Source of the DNA: Muraenolepis orangiensis
Taxonomy: Eukaryota; Chordata; Actinopteri; Gadiformes; Muraenolepididae
Direction: 5' to 3'
Length of the DNA: 64,000 nucleotides
Assembly (NCBI GenBank): GCA_027704905.1
Contig: CM051001.1
Location: 29,506,670-29,570,669 of the forward strand
Shown in pieces: positions 10,377-22,739 of this stretch; position 1 is the stretch's first letter; each line of letters opens with the position of its first letter. The notes beneath the pieces were generated by a model. The model was not told where the DNA came from. It did no database searches and saw nothing but the letters and a program-made list of their open reading frames with translations. The position numbers were made by a program, and so were the translations under genes.

Positions 10377-10569
10377 TGTGTTGTTATGGTAGCATGAGTT
10401 TGGCTTTATAGGACACTGAGAGACATTTTTCACATTCTTCCACTGAACACAGAGAGAAACTATGTGGTTGATATGTAGGAGCACACTTCCACAACTAGAT
10501 AACAACTAGCTCAGTATGCAAACATGTGCAGATGATTGGTCAGTTTGCCCCGCGGGTGATTATGCTGAA
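10377..10569. other. Spacer
   Basis: Nothing recognised. Confidence 0.4.
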
Positions 10570-11490
10570 GGTGAAAATTCCCCAAAAAGAAGCCGTGGAT
10601 GAACAGAGAGGTCCGCGCTCACCTCAAATCTGGCCTCTCACCCTCACTGGATAAACACCAATTTGCGTGAGAACAGGAGCACGGAGGACGCCATTTCCTC
10701 AGCCCTTCACTCGCTCTTTCTCTCACCTGGATGAGAGCAACACCCACGTGAGAATGCTGTTCGATCGACTTCAGCTTAGCATTTAACACCATCACCCCCT
10801 CCAAACTCATCTTCTCCAAACTCATCAACTTGGTGACCTCATGAAAACCAGAATATTATATAAGAATATTGACATAAACCCCTCTGTTTTTAACTGGTTA
10901 TTAGACTTCCTAACCAACAGACCCCAGTCTGTCAGATTAGCCAATCTCACCTCCTCCACTCTCACCCTGAACACCGGCATTCCCCAGGGCTGTGTACTGA
11001 GCCCTCTTCTCTACTCCCTCTTCACCCACGACTGCACTCCTTTACATGGTACAAACACAATCATCTAGTTTGCAGGCGACAGTGGGCCTCATCAAAAACT
11101 ACGATGAGGGAGGAGGTTCAGCACCTGGTGGCGTGGTGCACTGACAATAACCTGGCCCTCAACACCAAGAAGACCAAGGAGCTTATCATGGATTTCAGGA
11201 AGACCAGAGCTGGCGCACACGCCCCCATCCTTATCAATGGACCAGAGGTCGAGCGTGTCTCCAGCTTCACATTTCTGGGGGTCCACATCTCCGAGGACCT
11301 CTCTTGGTCCCTCAATACTGCATCACTGGTAAAGAAGGCTCACCAGCATATCTCCTTCCTGAGGAGACTGAGGAAAGCCCACCTGTCCCCTCAGAGTCTG
11401 GTGAACTTTTACCGGTGTGCCATCAAAAGCATACTCACCAACTCCATCACAGTGTGGTATGGCAACTGCACTGTTTCCCCCTCCTGCCCC
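10570..11490 (+). pseudogene. L2-type LINE fragment with internal deletion
   Basis: Reads in the same order as the intact LINE at 49181-52171. At 10590-10630 it codes KPWMNREVRAHLK (the linker after the endonuclease). It then jumps by deletion to the palm of the reverse transcriptase: HQFA at about 10660, FSLAFNTITPSK at about 10775 in another frame, NTGIPQGCVLSPLLYSLFTH at about 10968-11030, and the C-terminal part VQHLVAWCTDNNLALNTKK to NSITVWYGNCT (11113-11475). The catalytic FADD block is changed to FAGD (TTTGCAGGCGAC) and there are several frameshifts, so it is dead. It is a different subfamily from the intact element, judging by many substitutions. Confidence 0.85.
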
Positions 11491-11990
11491 CCCCCACCTC
11501 TGCTCAATATATCCTATAATATTAATTACAATAATACATCACCATCAATGTCTTTGACTGCCTTGCACTGTAATCGTAACTACCTACCTATACCTATTGT
11601 TTACATATTTATTGATAACATACCTGTATGATAGCGTGTACATTTTTACATTTTTACTGTACCTTCTGTATATATTTTCATCTTCAACTGTTGATACAAC
11701 TGCATATCCCTGCTCACTATCTGTTGAATACTATATACCTGTATATATATATACCTACTTTTATCTTATCTTATACATTTTATTTAACAGTTTTAATATC
11801 TAGTGGACTGTCTTTTAGCCACTGTAAACTGTAAAATGATATATTACCATGCACTTTACTGCAACATTTGCACTATACAATGTTGTATATTACATATAAT
11901 GTCCACATGCCGATGTAAAAATATATATCAAGGTGCATTTAACACAATGAACTTACCTCCACTTCCTTTGATTGTCAGCAGGGAGAAGAG
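11491..11990. other. AT-rich stretch, possible 3' part of the preceding LINE
   Basis: T-rich sequence with no gene. It could be the 3' untranslated part of the LINE at 10570-11490, but no diagnostic tail was found. Confidence 0.35.
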
Positions 11991-12105
11991 GGATGGGTGG
12001 GAGGGGGAGAGGTAAGGAGGGAGGGGTTAGGAGGGAGGAGGTACGAGTGAGGGGTTAGGAGGCAGGGTAGGAGGGTAGGGAGGAGGGGTAAGGAGAGTAA
12101 GACAT
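11991..12105. repeat. G-rich (GGGAGG)n-like tract
   Basis: Runs such as GGGAGGGGG and GGAGGGAGG recur, interrupted by TTAGGAGG; purine-rich on the plus strand. Confidence 0.7.
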
Positions 12106-12227
12106 AGACAGAGTCATTAGTAACAGTAAATGTGGTCATTAATATGGTGCCAATCTAGTCTGAATGAGTTCCAATCTTCCTGGAAGTGCTGCAATGCAAC
12201 TGTACTGATATACATGCATGCACTCAT

Positions 12228-12320
12228 ACACACACACACACACACACACACATACATGCGTGCTCGCCTGCATGCACACAAACACACACACACATGCATA
12301 TACACACACACACACACAAG
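12228..12320. repeat. (CA)n microsatellites
   Basis: Two CA tracts (12228-12252 and 12278-12319) around an ATGC-rich spacer. Confidence 0.9.
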
Positions 12321-13489
12321 ATAATCGACGAACAGTCCTTTAGCCACGATAGCGTGGGTGTGGTGCACATGTCTGCATATGTGAATGTATCAGTGAGCGA
12401 GTATGCAAACACGTGCAGTGCACGTAACACACATTTTAATGTTCTCGCTGTGTCTTTAAGGCCCACTCATATCTCCTGCCATCGACACACTTCCACCGTG
12501 TTTGCCATTTGGTTCACACTTTTAACCTGCTCTGACCTCCATGGCGGTTTGTGCACATGCAGCTAAGTCCACCTTTCGGCTTTCAATCAATATTCCAAGT
12601 AGAATCTCGTTAACTCCGGACTCGTCTATTTCAGATGGAGGATGATCCAAAACAAGTTTGGTTGTTGTATGTGTAGAGACTGCAGCCGCTACTCGAATGT
12701 GTGTGTTAATGAGGGACCATCAGAGCCCCGTGCTCCAGCACCTCCTCTGCATTATTATTATTCAGTCATGAACCGTCTCTGTGGTGACCTTTCTCTGCCC
12801 AAGATTCCTATTAAAGTTTCATCATTACTCAGGCGGGAGCTGGCAGTGAAGCCTCCCCTGTCTCTGATCTCAATCCATCCCATTGAAGTGATTTTGATGG
12901 GTCTTTAATTATCTCATTATCCTTTACGTCTCTGCCTCCCGAATTTGAATCTCAGGAAAATAATATTTGCGATAAAAGGACGCATGATTGGCAGGTAATT
13001 GAGACAAAGAATGTGTTTAAAGGGTACAATAATGGCATACAGCTACTAGGAAACACTGCCTGTTTCTCTGGTCTTGAATGTGTGTTTCCTCAGAACACGG
13101 TGCATGGAGCAGGTTCTGTCCTGCAGTACTGTAGCCCCAAAAGATCAGAACGTGTGTCATAACCAGGAATAGTCTGCCAGTAGTCTGTTTGTGATCTGTC
13201 TTCAGGAAACGACAGTCAATTCAATTTGCTATCCTCCTCCATTCGATCCAAGCAATGGAACTGAGATCAAATCAGTAATAGTCAAATCCAGATTAATTGT
13301 TTGTTATAAAAGCAAAGGTAGAGGTGGAACAGAGTAAAGAACAGATCAACACTGGGGCTAAAATTACTTTAGTCAGATTGGTTCTCAAGCGATTCATGTT
13401 TCTACAGCTTAAGGCAGTTGAGATCTAAGACTTTTAAGACTTTTTTAATGCAACTCATTCATTAATTAGGTAATTAATGCCCTAATTGA
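12321..13489. other. Largely unique stretch, possible conserved non-coding sequence
   Basis: No repeat family recognised. About 12750-13030 is free of simple repeats and contains TTTAATTATCTCATTA-type homeodomain-like AT cores inside otherwise balanced sequence. A conserved non-coding element is possible but unproven; no splice-flanked open frame was found. Confidence 0.3.
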
Positions 13490-13855
13490 AGACCAACATT
13501 ACAACAAAACCCTTACAATAGAATGCTTACTCCCCATTCCCTCCCCCAGTATGAATTACCTACAATTTAACACTATATGGTAATATATACTATACTTTAT
13601 ACGATACACTAGCATACACTAACACTTGACTATAATGATACTATACACAATGAAAATAACAATAAAGTGACTTAAAGTTATTGAATTGTGCAAAAAGCAA
13701 TTTAAAAGCAATTTAAAGTGCCAGTATTACCCACATCTGGTCCTAAAGATCTCTTCAATGCATGGTAGTGCACACCTGATGACCTTATCCGTCATCTTCA
13801 CGACCCTCTGGATGGCTTTCTTGTACAATCCTCTGTCAATGTTGACAACAATATG
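13490..13855 (-). pseudogene. LINE 3' end fragment
   Basis: On the minus strand 13850-13720 codes KKAIQRVVKMTDKVIRC and, further on, EEIFRTRC, matching the C-terminal region of the LINE copy at 29455-30005 (KKAIQMVARMASG...IFRTRC). The following AT-rich part and the CTCCCCATTCCCTCCC block (13531-13546) match its 3' untranslated region at 29499-29514. Confidence 0.75.
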
Positions 13856-14640
13856 ACTGTATGTGTGTGTCTGTGTGTGTGGAGGATTCAATCTGGAGGA
13901 TTCAATCCTCCAGATTTACATTTTTAGATTTTAAGATTTAGATTTGACTCAGTCAGTGTGGCGATGGAACTCATGATGTCAGAGTAAGTGTTTCATCAAA
14001 GGTAAGTGATATATAGCTGGGTTGCTGGCTCGTCCCCTACTGAGGGGGCGCATGCCGAACACATACTCGGTTCTGCTGACTTCAGTACTGCCCTTCCTCC
14101 TGCCACAGTGTTTTGATTCCTGTGGGACGTTAAGCATTAAAATTCACAAAGCTCTAAGAGACTTCCCAGGTGGCTGCTGATAAACTCATAATCAGGGAAT
14201 GGGAATGCAAAGGCGACCTCCTGGCAGAGGAGCTAAGCATCAGTGAAGAATTACCGCAGGTTGATCTTTTCATTCCCACTGCTGAAACAACGCCCGCATC
14301 TCCTGTCGCCCTGCACCTCCCCCTCACCAACCTCCTCCTCCTCCGCACTGCCCGCCACCTGTCTCTCTCACTCCTCTGCTCTCTCTCAAAGCCTCTCCTG
14401 TGATTTCCTGTTAAGCCTTTGCTCTGCCTTCCCCAGGCAAGCTGTTTGTAGGGATGCCATCCAGAGTCAGATCAATACAGCGGGTGCTGAGGTATACACA
14501 GGGTGCTGAGTTGTGGGCTGTTAGAACACACTGAGACGGAGAGCAGTGAGCACAGTCTAATGGCCACGCTGTTTGTAAATCACTTCATTAATGCCGCACC
14601 ACAGGCCTTGGATAAAGCGCTGAGTAAAGCCCAAAGCAAC
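13856..14640. other. Stretch without recognised gene
   Basis: A 17-bp direct repeat (CTGGAGGATTCAATC-type, 13879-13910) is present. The open frames at 14154-14403 are not flanked by splice sites and are not called. Confidence 0.4.
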
Positions 14641-14648
14641 TCAAAAAA

Positions 14649-14810
14649 GATTTATATATATATATAAAGAACTGTTGGGATTTACAGGATAATGTAGAGG
14701 CAGCAGAACTCCCAAACCAAACGCCCAACAATACACATGCTTGCACAACACACATACACACATACACACATACACACATACACACATACACACATACACA
14801 CATACACATC
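14649..14810. repeat. (TA)n and (CACACATA)n repeats
   Basis: A short TA tract (14651-14667) and an 8-bp repeat CACACATA (14749-14808), about seven copies. Confidence 0.9.
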
Positions 14811-15170
14811 AAATAACAAATGCTTCTACAAAGAGACGGACATACTGAGCTGTACTGCTGGTGTTAAACATGGCCAATCCAACACTCTTCCAGCGCCTCA
14901 GTGATTGCGGATGATGCTTAATTGGTCTTTAAATACGAATGTGTGTTTATAACTAAATGTTTGGCAGTTTAATATAATCTTTCAACCGTTATTTTAATAC
15001 ATTTGTCTGGATTTGGACAATCTGGATTTCTGATTTTTCTTTGGCTTAAGAAGTGCATTTAGAACAGTGTTTGGATATATACATACACTCCATAATTATT
15101 ATGTGGCACTAAAGGGATGACATGTGTTTAAACCCACAACACGGGCCGAGGCCTGCCTGTTGTTTGGAGG
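14811..15170. other. Stretch without recognised gene or repeat
   Basis: Nothing supported. Confidence 0.4.
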
Positions 15171-15499
<329 letters not shown>

Positions 15500-15983
15500 C
15501 TGTCTACAGCCTTGGGCTCACGAGTGGGCATTTCATTAATATGCACAGACAGGTAATCACAGCCGTGCTGATATCCAGTGTAACAGCACTCCCTCTCGTG
15601 TGACATTGCTGAATTACTAGATGTGAGATGAAGTGTCCAGTAGAAGACATTCAATTCGAAAACAACTAACAATAGACAATAGGTGGATTCAATGGAAGGA
15701 CAGATTTGATTGAATTTCAAACAGGGAAGGGGGCGGCTGGGGGAGGAGATAGCAGAGAGAGCAGGTACGGCAAGGCATAGATGTTGAACCCATCTACGTG
15801 ATTGGCTGTCAGGGGCCTTAGATAAGGAGAGGAGAGGCAGAAACAGAGTGGAAGAGAGAGTGAGAAAAAGGGAGAGAAGGAGATAATGGAAAAAAGAGGT
15901 GGAGAGCAAAGTATGAGAAAGAGGTGACCCCAAAGGAGCTGAGCATTTGATGAGAGCAAAAGACAGAAGACACATTTTGAGCA
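15500..15983. other. Stretch without recognised gene
   Basis: Purine-rich from 15720 to 15950 (GGAGA-type), otherwise unremarkable. Long open frames on the minus strand here come from the flanking simple repeats. Confidence 0.45.
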
Positions 15984-16215
15984 AAGATTAGATTAGATTA
16001 GATTCAAATTTATTGTCATTGGCACAAGTACAGTACAGCGAAAATAATTTAGCATCTAACCAGAGTGCAAATGTTGCAGTAAAGTGCATGTTAATATAAT
16101 ATAATTTACAGTTTAAATGTACAGGTTAAAAGACAGTCTAGGTATAAATGTGATATGAGCATAATAATAGGTATATGTATATACAGGTAAGTGCTAATTT
16201 AACAGGTAGTGATCA
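15984..16215 (-). mobile_element. LINE 3' end
   Basis: TTAGATTAGATTAGATTC, then AAATTTATTGTCATTG and GTACAGCGAAA...AGCATCTAACCAGAGTGCAA form the reverse complement of a teleost LINE 3' end (ending TGACAATAAA plus short tandem units). No coding part remains. Confidence 0.65.
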
Positions 16216-16221
16216 GGGGTA

Positions 16222-16460
16222 ATGGTAAATGGACATTTATGTAGCGCTTTTCTAGCCAATGGTTACTCAAAGCGCTTTACAAGTCATGCCACATTCAACC
16301 ACCAACGGCGGAGTCAGCCATGCAAGGAGACAGCCAGCACGTCAGGAGAAGTTAGGGTGTCTTGCTCATGGACACCTTGACAGCTTTTGCTAGAGGATCA
16401 AACCAGCAACCGTCCGGTTGTGAGGCGACCGCTCTACCTCCTGAGCTATACTGCTGCCCA
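16222..16460 (-). mobile_element. tRNA-derived SINE
   Basis: On the minus strand the head contains the A-box TAGCTCAGGAGGTAGAGC and a B-box-like GGTTTGATCC, followed by CACGTGCTGGC-type body (GACGTGCTGGCTGTCTCC) and the tail AAAGCGCTTTGAGTAACC ... CATTTACC. Family members at 25060-25306, 33884-34050 and 54372-54618. Confidence 0.85.
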
Positions 16461-18224
16461 CATGGTATGCTATTATTGAAAGCAGGATACAAATATATAG
16501 ATGCAAATACAAAGACACCAATGATGCACAGTAAGCTACAGGAACAACCATATTCATAGATTAATATTTGTATTATTATTAGTCTGCCAATGTCTATTGA
16601 ATTTAATCCTTTCCTAAATGGTTATCTGTTTAACATATTATATAGTTTAACATATGACACTTTATGTTGTCTTAGACATCAATTAATTAATTTTAGAGCT
16701 CTCGACAGAGACAAAGATAACATATCAATTGCTCACAGCAACATTAAGTTATATTGAAACACAGTATTCAGCATCAGTATCAGTGAAACAATAGAAAATA
16801 GTGTTTAAAACCACGGGGTTGACAACCTGACAACCTGAATTTGAATGATAGATAGACGGAGGAGCCAGATCACAGGAGACACGTCATGCACCATGTCGTC
16901 TTCAGTTCTCTAGAAAGCAGCGCCTCCAGTGAAAGATCCATTCACCAGCCCTCTGAAGGACCAACCACATGTGGGTGCGTAGCTGTGGAAAGTAAAGTAC
17001 CAGTACCAGGGTTTAATGGAGTCACAGTTCCTCTGCCACTGCTACCTGCTAATAATATAAAATATAACTTCTAATAATATAAAAATAATATATACTTTAA
17101 GACAAAACATACAGAAAGCATATCAAATAGTTTTTAACTGCATTATAAACATCAATGTTAAAGGGATGTTTGAAGAGGTGGTTCCCCGGTTAGTTCTAGT
17201 GTAGGCGGAAATGAGTCAAGGTGTATTCTTCAAAGAATAACTTTAAGCAACCTTTTTTCAGTGACACCCTAATAATATAAAATAAAAAAATAAAAAAATA
17301 TATATATAAAAAATGAATTAATTAAAAAGTCACCCCAGTCTAAAATGTATTAAAAACCACTCTACATTAGGGGTTCCCAAGTCTTATGAACATATATGTT
17401 TGTATTTAAAAAATGCTTAATTTGTTAATTATTGTAGAAGAGACTTGGTGTGCAGGTGAGGGACGTGTTGTGTGTTTGTCACTAAAAGTTTTTTGTATAG
17501 TCTTTCGACCATTATTATTATATACATTTTTTCGTTTCATCGACTTAAGAGTTTAATTTAAAACAGTGTTTGGATATTTTGGATATATTGTGATATATTT
17601 GGAGTTTGTTAAGTAATATAATATATATATGTATTTATTGAAAAGTCGACGGGCATTTGGAGCGCACACGGCTTTTAATGTCGAAATGGATATTAAACTC
17701 ACATAACTCACACGCATATTTCATCGTTGAACCCGCCTCTGCAATGTCATCGACCTAGAAACTGGTGGCTTAAAGATATGTCATCTCGGTAGCTGCAGCT
17801 TCTCCCAACTGTTCACATGTCTTTGGCAGCAGGCAGGATCAATTATTCGCCGATTGTGAAAGGCTTTTTAGCCTAATGGCGATATGATGACTTTCTTACG
17901 CCTTATTCCCTCAAAAAAGTCAACAACATTTGTCTTTAAGTGCAGGGTGCTTGGTGCTTGGCCGGAGCATTTTGAGGGTTTCATTGTCTTCCCCGTGTCA
18001 CACACAGGGGGGTATGGAGCATTTGCATGCCTATTGAAAGAAGCTTTATTTTTTATTTTTTTTGACTCGGCCTCCTGCCCTCCTGCTGTCTCCGTGTCGT
18101 ATTCATCGTTAGGTATTTTGCCTCCCCGCTCAGAGCCTCTGAAGAAACTGTCACAGCAAAGTATGTTTTACTCATCTTTGACCACTAGCTGCTGAAAGCA
18201 CATGCAGTTCTGTCAGCAGGCCGC
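16461..18224. other. Long AT-rich stretch without recognised gene
   Basis: No coding or RNA gene was recognised. Several A/T-rich low-complexity patches (17040-17110, 17270-17320, 17600-17635). The frame at 17884-18195 lacks any recognised domain or splice signal. Confidence 0.4.
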
Positions 18225-18733
18225 GACCGACTGATCATCAGGTGACCGACTGATGACCATGTGACTGACTGATGACCATGTGTCGGACTGATGATCAGGT
18301 GATGGACTGATCATCAGGTGACGGACTGATGACCATGTGACCGACTGATGACCATGTGACTGACTGATGACCATGTGTCGGACTGATGATCAGGTGACTG
18401 ACTGATGATCAGGTGACCGACTGATGACCATGTGACTGACTGATGACCATGTGACCAACTGATGACCATGTGACCGACTGATGATGATGCGACTGACTGA
18501 TGATCATGTGACTGACTGATGACCAGATGACTGACTGATGACCAGGTGACTGTTGACCATGTGACCAACTGATGACCAGGTGACTGACTGATGACCATGT
18601 GACCGACTGATGACCAGGTGACCGACTGATGACCATGTGACCGACTGATGACCATGTGACTGACTGATGACCATGTGAGAGACTGATGATCAGGTGAACG
18701 ACTGATCATCAGGTGACTGACTGATGACCATGC
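18222..18733. repeat. 19-bp minisatellite, about 27 copies
   Basis: Unit GTGACTGACTGATGACCAT with variants (GACC or GATC in the second half; ACCG, ACTG or CGGAC in the first). One shorter copy near 18549 breaks the phase. The long minus-strand open frame across it is a by-product of the repeat. Confidence 0.95.
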
Positions 18734-18760
18734 CCACAGGTGTTTGACAAACAATAATTT

Positions 18761-18793
<33 letters not shown>
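18761..18793. repeat. (TC)n microsatellite
   Basis: Short TC tract directly right of the 19-bp minisatellite. Confidence 0.9.
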
Positions 18794-19200
18794 TCTGTTC
18801 CCTTGTATTCCCTGCTTCCATCATCACTGTCCCCCTTCCTTAGTTCTATCTGGAACACGTCCTCCTCATGTTAATATGAGCAACACCAAGATGTAATCAC
18901 TTAATATTCTGTTGTTGTATCAATTTGTGGTGACGTTTTTGACTTCTCAAACTTCTCCATAAACACACATAACAAATATAGAAGCAAGAGAGCGCAATGT
19001 GAATTTGGTGAAAGAGCTGAGGCAAAGGGGATCATGTAATACGTATATTATTGTATTGATTTACATGAAGCTGATACAATACGTAGTTCTTCTGCGTTTC
19101 TTGTTCCCAGACAGGAAATGTCATTGGAAAGTTCAAAGCTGACCTGTGGGGCAGAGTGCTCTTCCCTTGCCTGTGCTTACGTACACACGTGTGTTAAGGA
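18794..19200. other. Stretch without recognised gene
   Basis: Nothing supported. Confidence 0.4.

Positions 19201-19242
<42 letters not shown>
19201..19242. repeat. (TG)n microsatellite
   Basis: About 20 TG units. Confidence 0.95.
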
Positions 19243-19243
<1 letters not shown>

Positions 19244-19556
19244 ACATGTGTAAGGTTGATGTCTATCAAACTTAGTGAATGTCAAATTACTGAACAGACA
19301 CAATCTCACACTTCAGTTTGATATGAAAGTGAGTCTTTCTTTTGAAGCCTCTGATAAACAATATGAACTATATGAATGTATATTAATAAAGACTACATTG
19401 CCCTTAATAAAAAAATAAAATAAATACTAAATACATGAATTTGCTAAGTAAATGCTGCTAACTAAAAATAACAACTAATAAACTGAGAAAAAGTGAGAGA
19501 AAGTGAGAGAAATCAGAATAAAGAACTAAAACACAAGAGCCTAAATTAAGCCATAC
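19243..19556. other. AT-rich stretch without recognised gene
   Basis: Contains a short AAAGTGAGAG duplication (19489-19510); nothing else. Confidence 0.4.
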
Positions 19557-19816
<260 letters not shown>

Positions 19817-19854
19817 TATACTCAGCATCTCTTGTGAGGCTAAAAGACAGGAAC

Positions 19855-20458
19855 AGATAGGCGGAGGATATAGGGAGGGAGGCTAGAGGGAGGAATGAGG
19901 GAAGGAGGATAGAGGGAGGCTAGAGAGAGAAGAGAGGGAGGAAGTATTGAAGAAAAAAGGATAGAAGGAGGATAGAGGGAGGGAGGATAGAGGGAGGCTA
20001 GAGGGAGGATAGAGGGAGGGAGGATAGAAGGAGACTAGAGGGAGGATAGAGGGAGGGAGGATTGAGGGTGGATAGAGGGAGGCTAGAGGGAGGATAGAGA
20101 GAGCATAGAGGGAGGATAGAGGAAGGATAGAGGGAGGATAGAGGGAGGATAGAAGGATGCTAGAAGAAGGGAGGCTATAGGGATGATAAAGGGATGATAG
20201 AAGGAGGATAGAGGGAGGATTGAGGACAGAGGGAGGATTGAAGGAGGATAAAGGAAAGGGAGGATAGAGGGAGGATAGAGGGAGGATAGAGGAAGGCCAG
20301 AGGGTGGAGAGAGACAGGAAGGGTGTACGGAAAATCGAGTGAGGGAGAGGAAGGAAAGCTATAACGAGTTAAGAGGGAGGATATAGTGGATAAAGGGAGG
20401 ATATAAGGAGGATACAGGGAAGGAGGGGAGGATAGAAGGAGGATAGAGGGGGGATAGC
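19855..20458. repeat. Purine-rich ~12-bp minisatellite, ~600 bp
   Basis: Degenerate repeats of AGGGAGGATAGA with variants (GGCTAGAGG, AAGGAGGATA). Almost all plus-strand bases are purines apart from one T per unit. Confidence 0.9.
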
Positions 20459-20462
20459 TGAA

Positions 20463-20876
<414 letters not shown>

Positions 20877-21002
20877 TAGACTTATTGTCATATTGTAAGT
20901 AGTTAAGTCTACTACCCGTGTCCTGGAAGTAACAGTCTCATAATGAGTGCTATGACTGGTGTATGAGCTAGGGAACAGTAACAGTGACCTGTGTGTACAG
21001 TC

Positions 21003-21066
21003 ATACTACCATTCATATTACCATTCATATTACCATTCATATTACCATTCATATTACCATTCATAC
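21003..21066. repeat. 12-bp repeat, five copies
   Basis: TACCATTCATAT repeated head to tail. Confidence 0.9.
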
Positions 21067-21186
21067 CACCTCAAGAAGTCAATACAAAAATGTTTTTGTT
21101 TTGTATTGATGAGTATTGGAGCCAACAGGGACCACTGCATCAGGTTTGTGTTCAGTGTTTTCAGAAGGACGGCGATCAATAGCTGT

Positions 21187-21599
<413 letters not shown>

Positions 21600-21660
21600 G
21601 GATTGGACCTTCCGCTGGCTGATTTCAGTCGTGGTTGAGTGTCGTTACCAACTAGATGGT

Positions 21661-21662
<2 letters not shown>

Positions 21663-21692
<30 letters not shown>
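21663..21692. repeat. (AT)n microsatellite
   Basis: About 15 AT units. Confidence 0.95.
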
Positions 21693-21696
<4 letters not shown>

Positions 21697-21959
21697 CTCT
21701 CTGCACTAACAACTCTGCTCTCTCTTTCAGACTCTGACGCAGCTGTGTGACGCCGGTGACGCTGCTTCCGGATAGTTGGTTTGTTTGATTTGGTTACCAG
21801 GTTTGTCAGCCACTTTCTGAAACGTTTTTCAAATCAGTATCTTTCTTAAGTTTGCTGTTATTATATAATCCGACTGTTGTTTAGCGATATTTTTATATTT
21901 TCTGTTAACACCGATTGCTGTTTTGTATTGTCCTGTATTGTATTTGTCACCACGTTTGT

Positions 21960-22551
21960 TGCATCAAACAATATAATCATGTGTTAGCGTTAGTGCTAGT
22001 ATTAGCATTAGATCCGTCCAGGGCACCCTGTCAGCAGCGAAGGCAGGCAACCCTCCTCGCAAGTCTCTTTCGGGGGTGGAAAACGCTAGTCATAAGCGAC
22101 TCTGTTACACGTAAAGTTAAACTACACATGCCAGCTGAGGTTATGTGCTTACCAGGTACCAGGGCTCCCAACAACGAAGCAAATCTTAGGGTGCTGGCAT
22201 GTGGTAAGAACACACACAGAGTTAGATTAGACGCACCCAACATCGACACTAGTTTTGACAACATTGTAATTCCTTTCGGCATCAACGATACTAGGATGAG
22301 ACAATCAGAAGTAACATAGTTATACTGTGTGACTTCGCCAGAAAGATGTGTCGGCATCGATTAATTCTCTCTGGCCCTCTACCTGGCCCTCTACCTATCA
22401 GGAGTAATGACGAGCGTTATAGTGAAGAGTAGGGCTTAGGTTGTGTAGATAACTGGCCCTGGCATGCTGGTGAGAGACGGCCTTCACCCTACTGGGTTAG
22501 GCGCCTCAATTATGTCAGAAAACATTGATAGATGTCTTAGCCAGGCGTGAC
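21960..22551 (+). pseudogene. LINE ORF1 remnant with SGNH (esterase-type) domain
   Basis: A decayed ORF1 of a non-LTR retrotransposon. In frame 21915-22319 it shows LVISDSVTRKVKL (block I, the nucleophile-serine motif, normally GDS) and VIPFGINDTRMRQSEV (block III, GxND). A frame change follows. SGPLPGPLPI at about 22370-22400 carries a 12-bp tandem duplication (TGGCCCTCTACC twice), and DGLHPTGLGASIMSENI at about 22475-22530 (block V with the catalytic Asp/His) is read in another frame before a stop. SGNH-type ORF1 proteins are known in CR1/L2-related LINEs and are thought to act in membrane or RNP handling; that role is family knowledge, not shown here. The endonuclease part follows at 22740-23440. 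Confidence 0.7.
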
Positions 22552-22630
22552 ATATGCACTTACAGCAAACTGGGACGCAGGCAATTAGCAAACCTGCTAG
22601 CAACATACTAGCCTAGTCTAGAAGACTGAG

Positions 22631-22735
22631 TGGGTTAACTAGGTTAGTTAGCCCGGGTGATGTAGTGGGTTAACTAGGTTGGTTAGCCTGGGTGATGTAG
22701 TGGGTTAACTAGGTTGGTTAGCCTGGGTGATGTAG
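22631..22735. repeat. 35-bp minisatellite, three copies
   Basis: Unit TGGGTTAACTAGGTTGGTTA plus GCCTGGGTGATGTAG at 22631, 22666 and 22701; it sits between the ORF1 remnant and the endonuclease remnant. Confidence 0.9.
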
Positions 22736-22739
22736 CACG

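Noticed and set aside
12642..12908. 88-codon frame on the plus strand
   Set aside because: No domain and no splice signals; considered only as possible conserved non-coding sequence.
14154..14509. Open frames on both strands with Ser/Arg-rich product
   Set aside because: No splice sites, no domain; overlapping frames on both strands argue for chance.
18222..18733. CRISPR-like array of short repeats
   Set aside because: Units are contiguous without unique spacers, and this is eukaryotic DNA; same for all minisatellites here.
18314..18754. 146-codon open frame with a Ser/His repeat on the minus strand
   Set aside because: Produced by the 19-bp minisatellite; nothing outside the array supports a gene.
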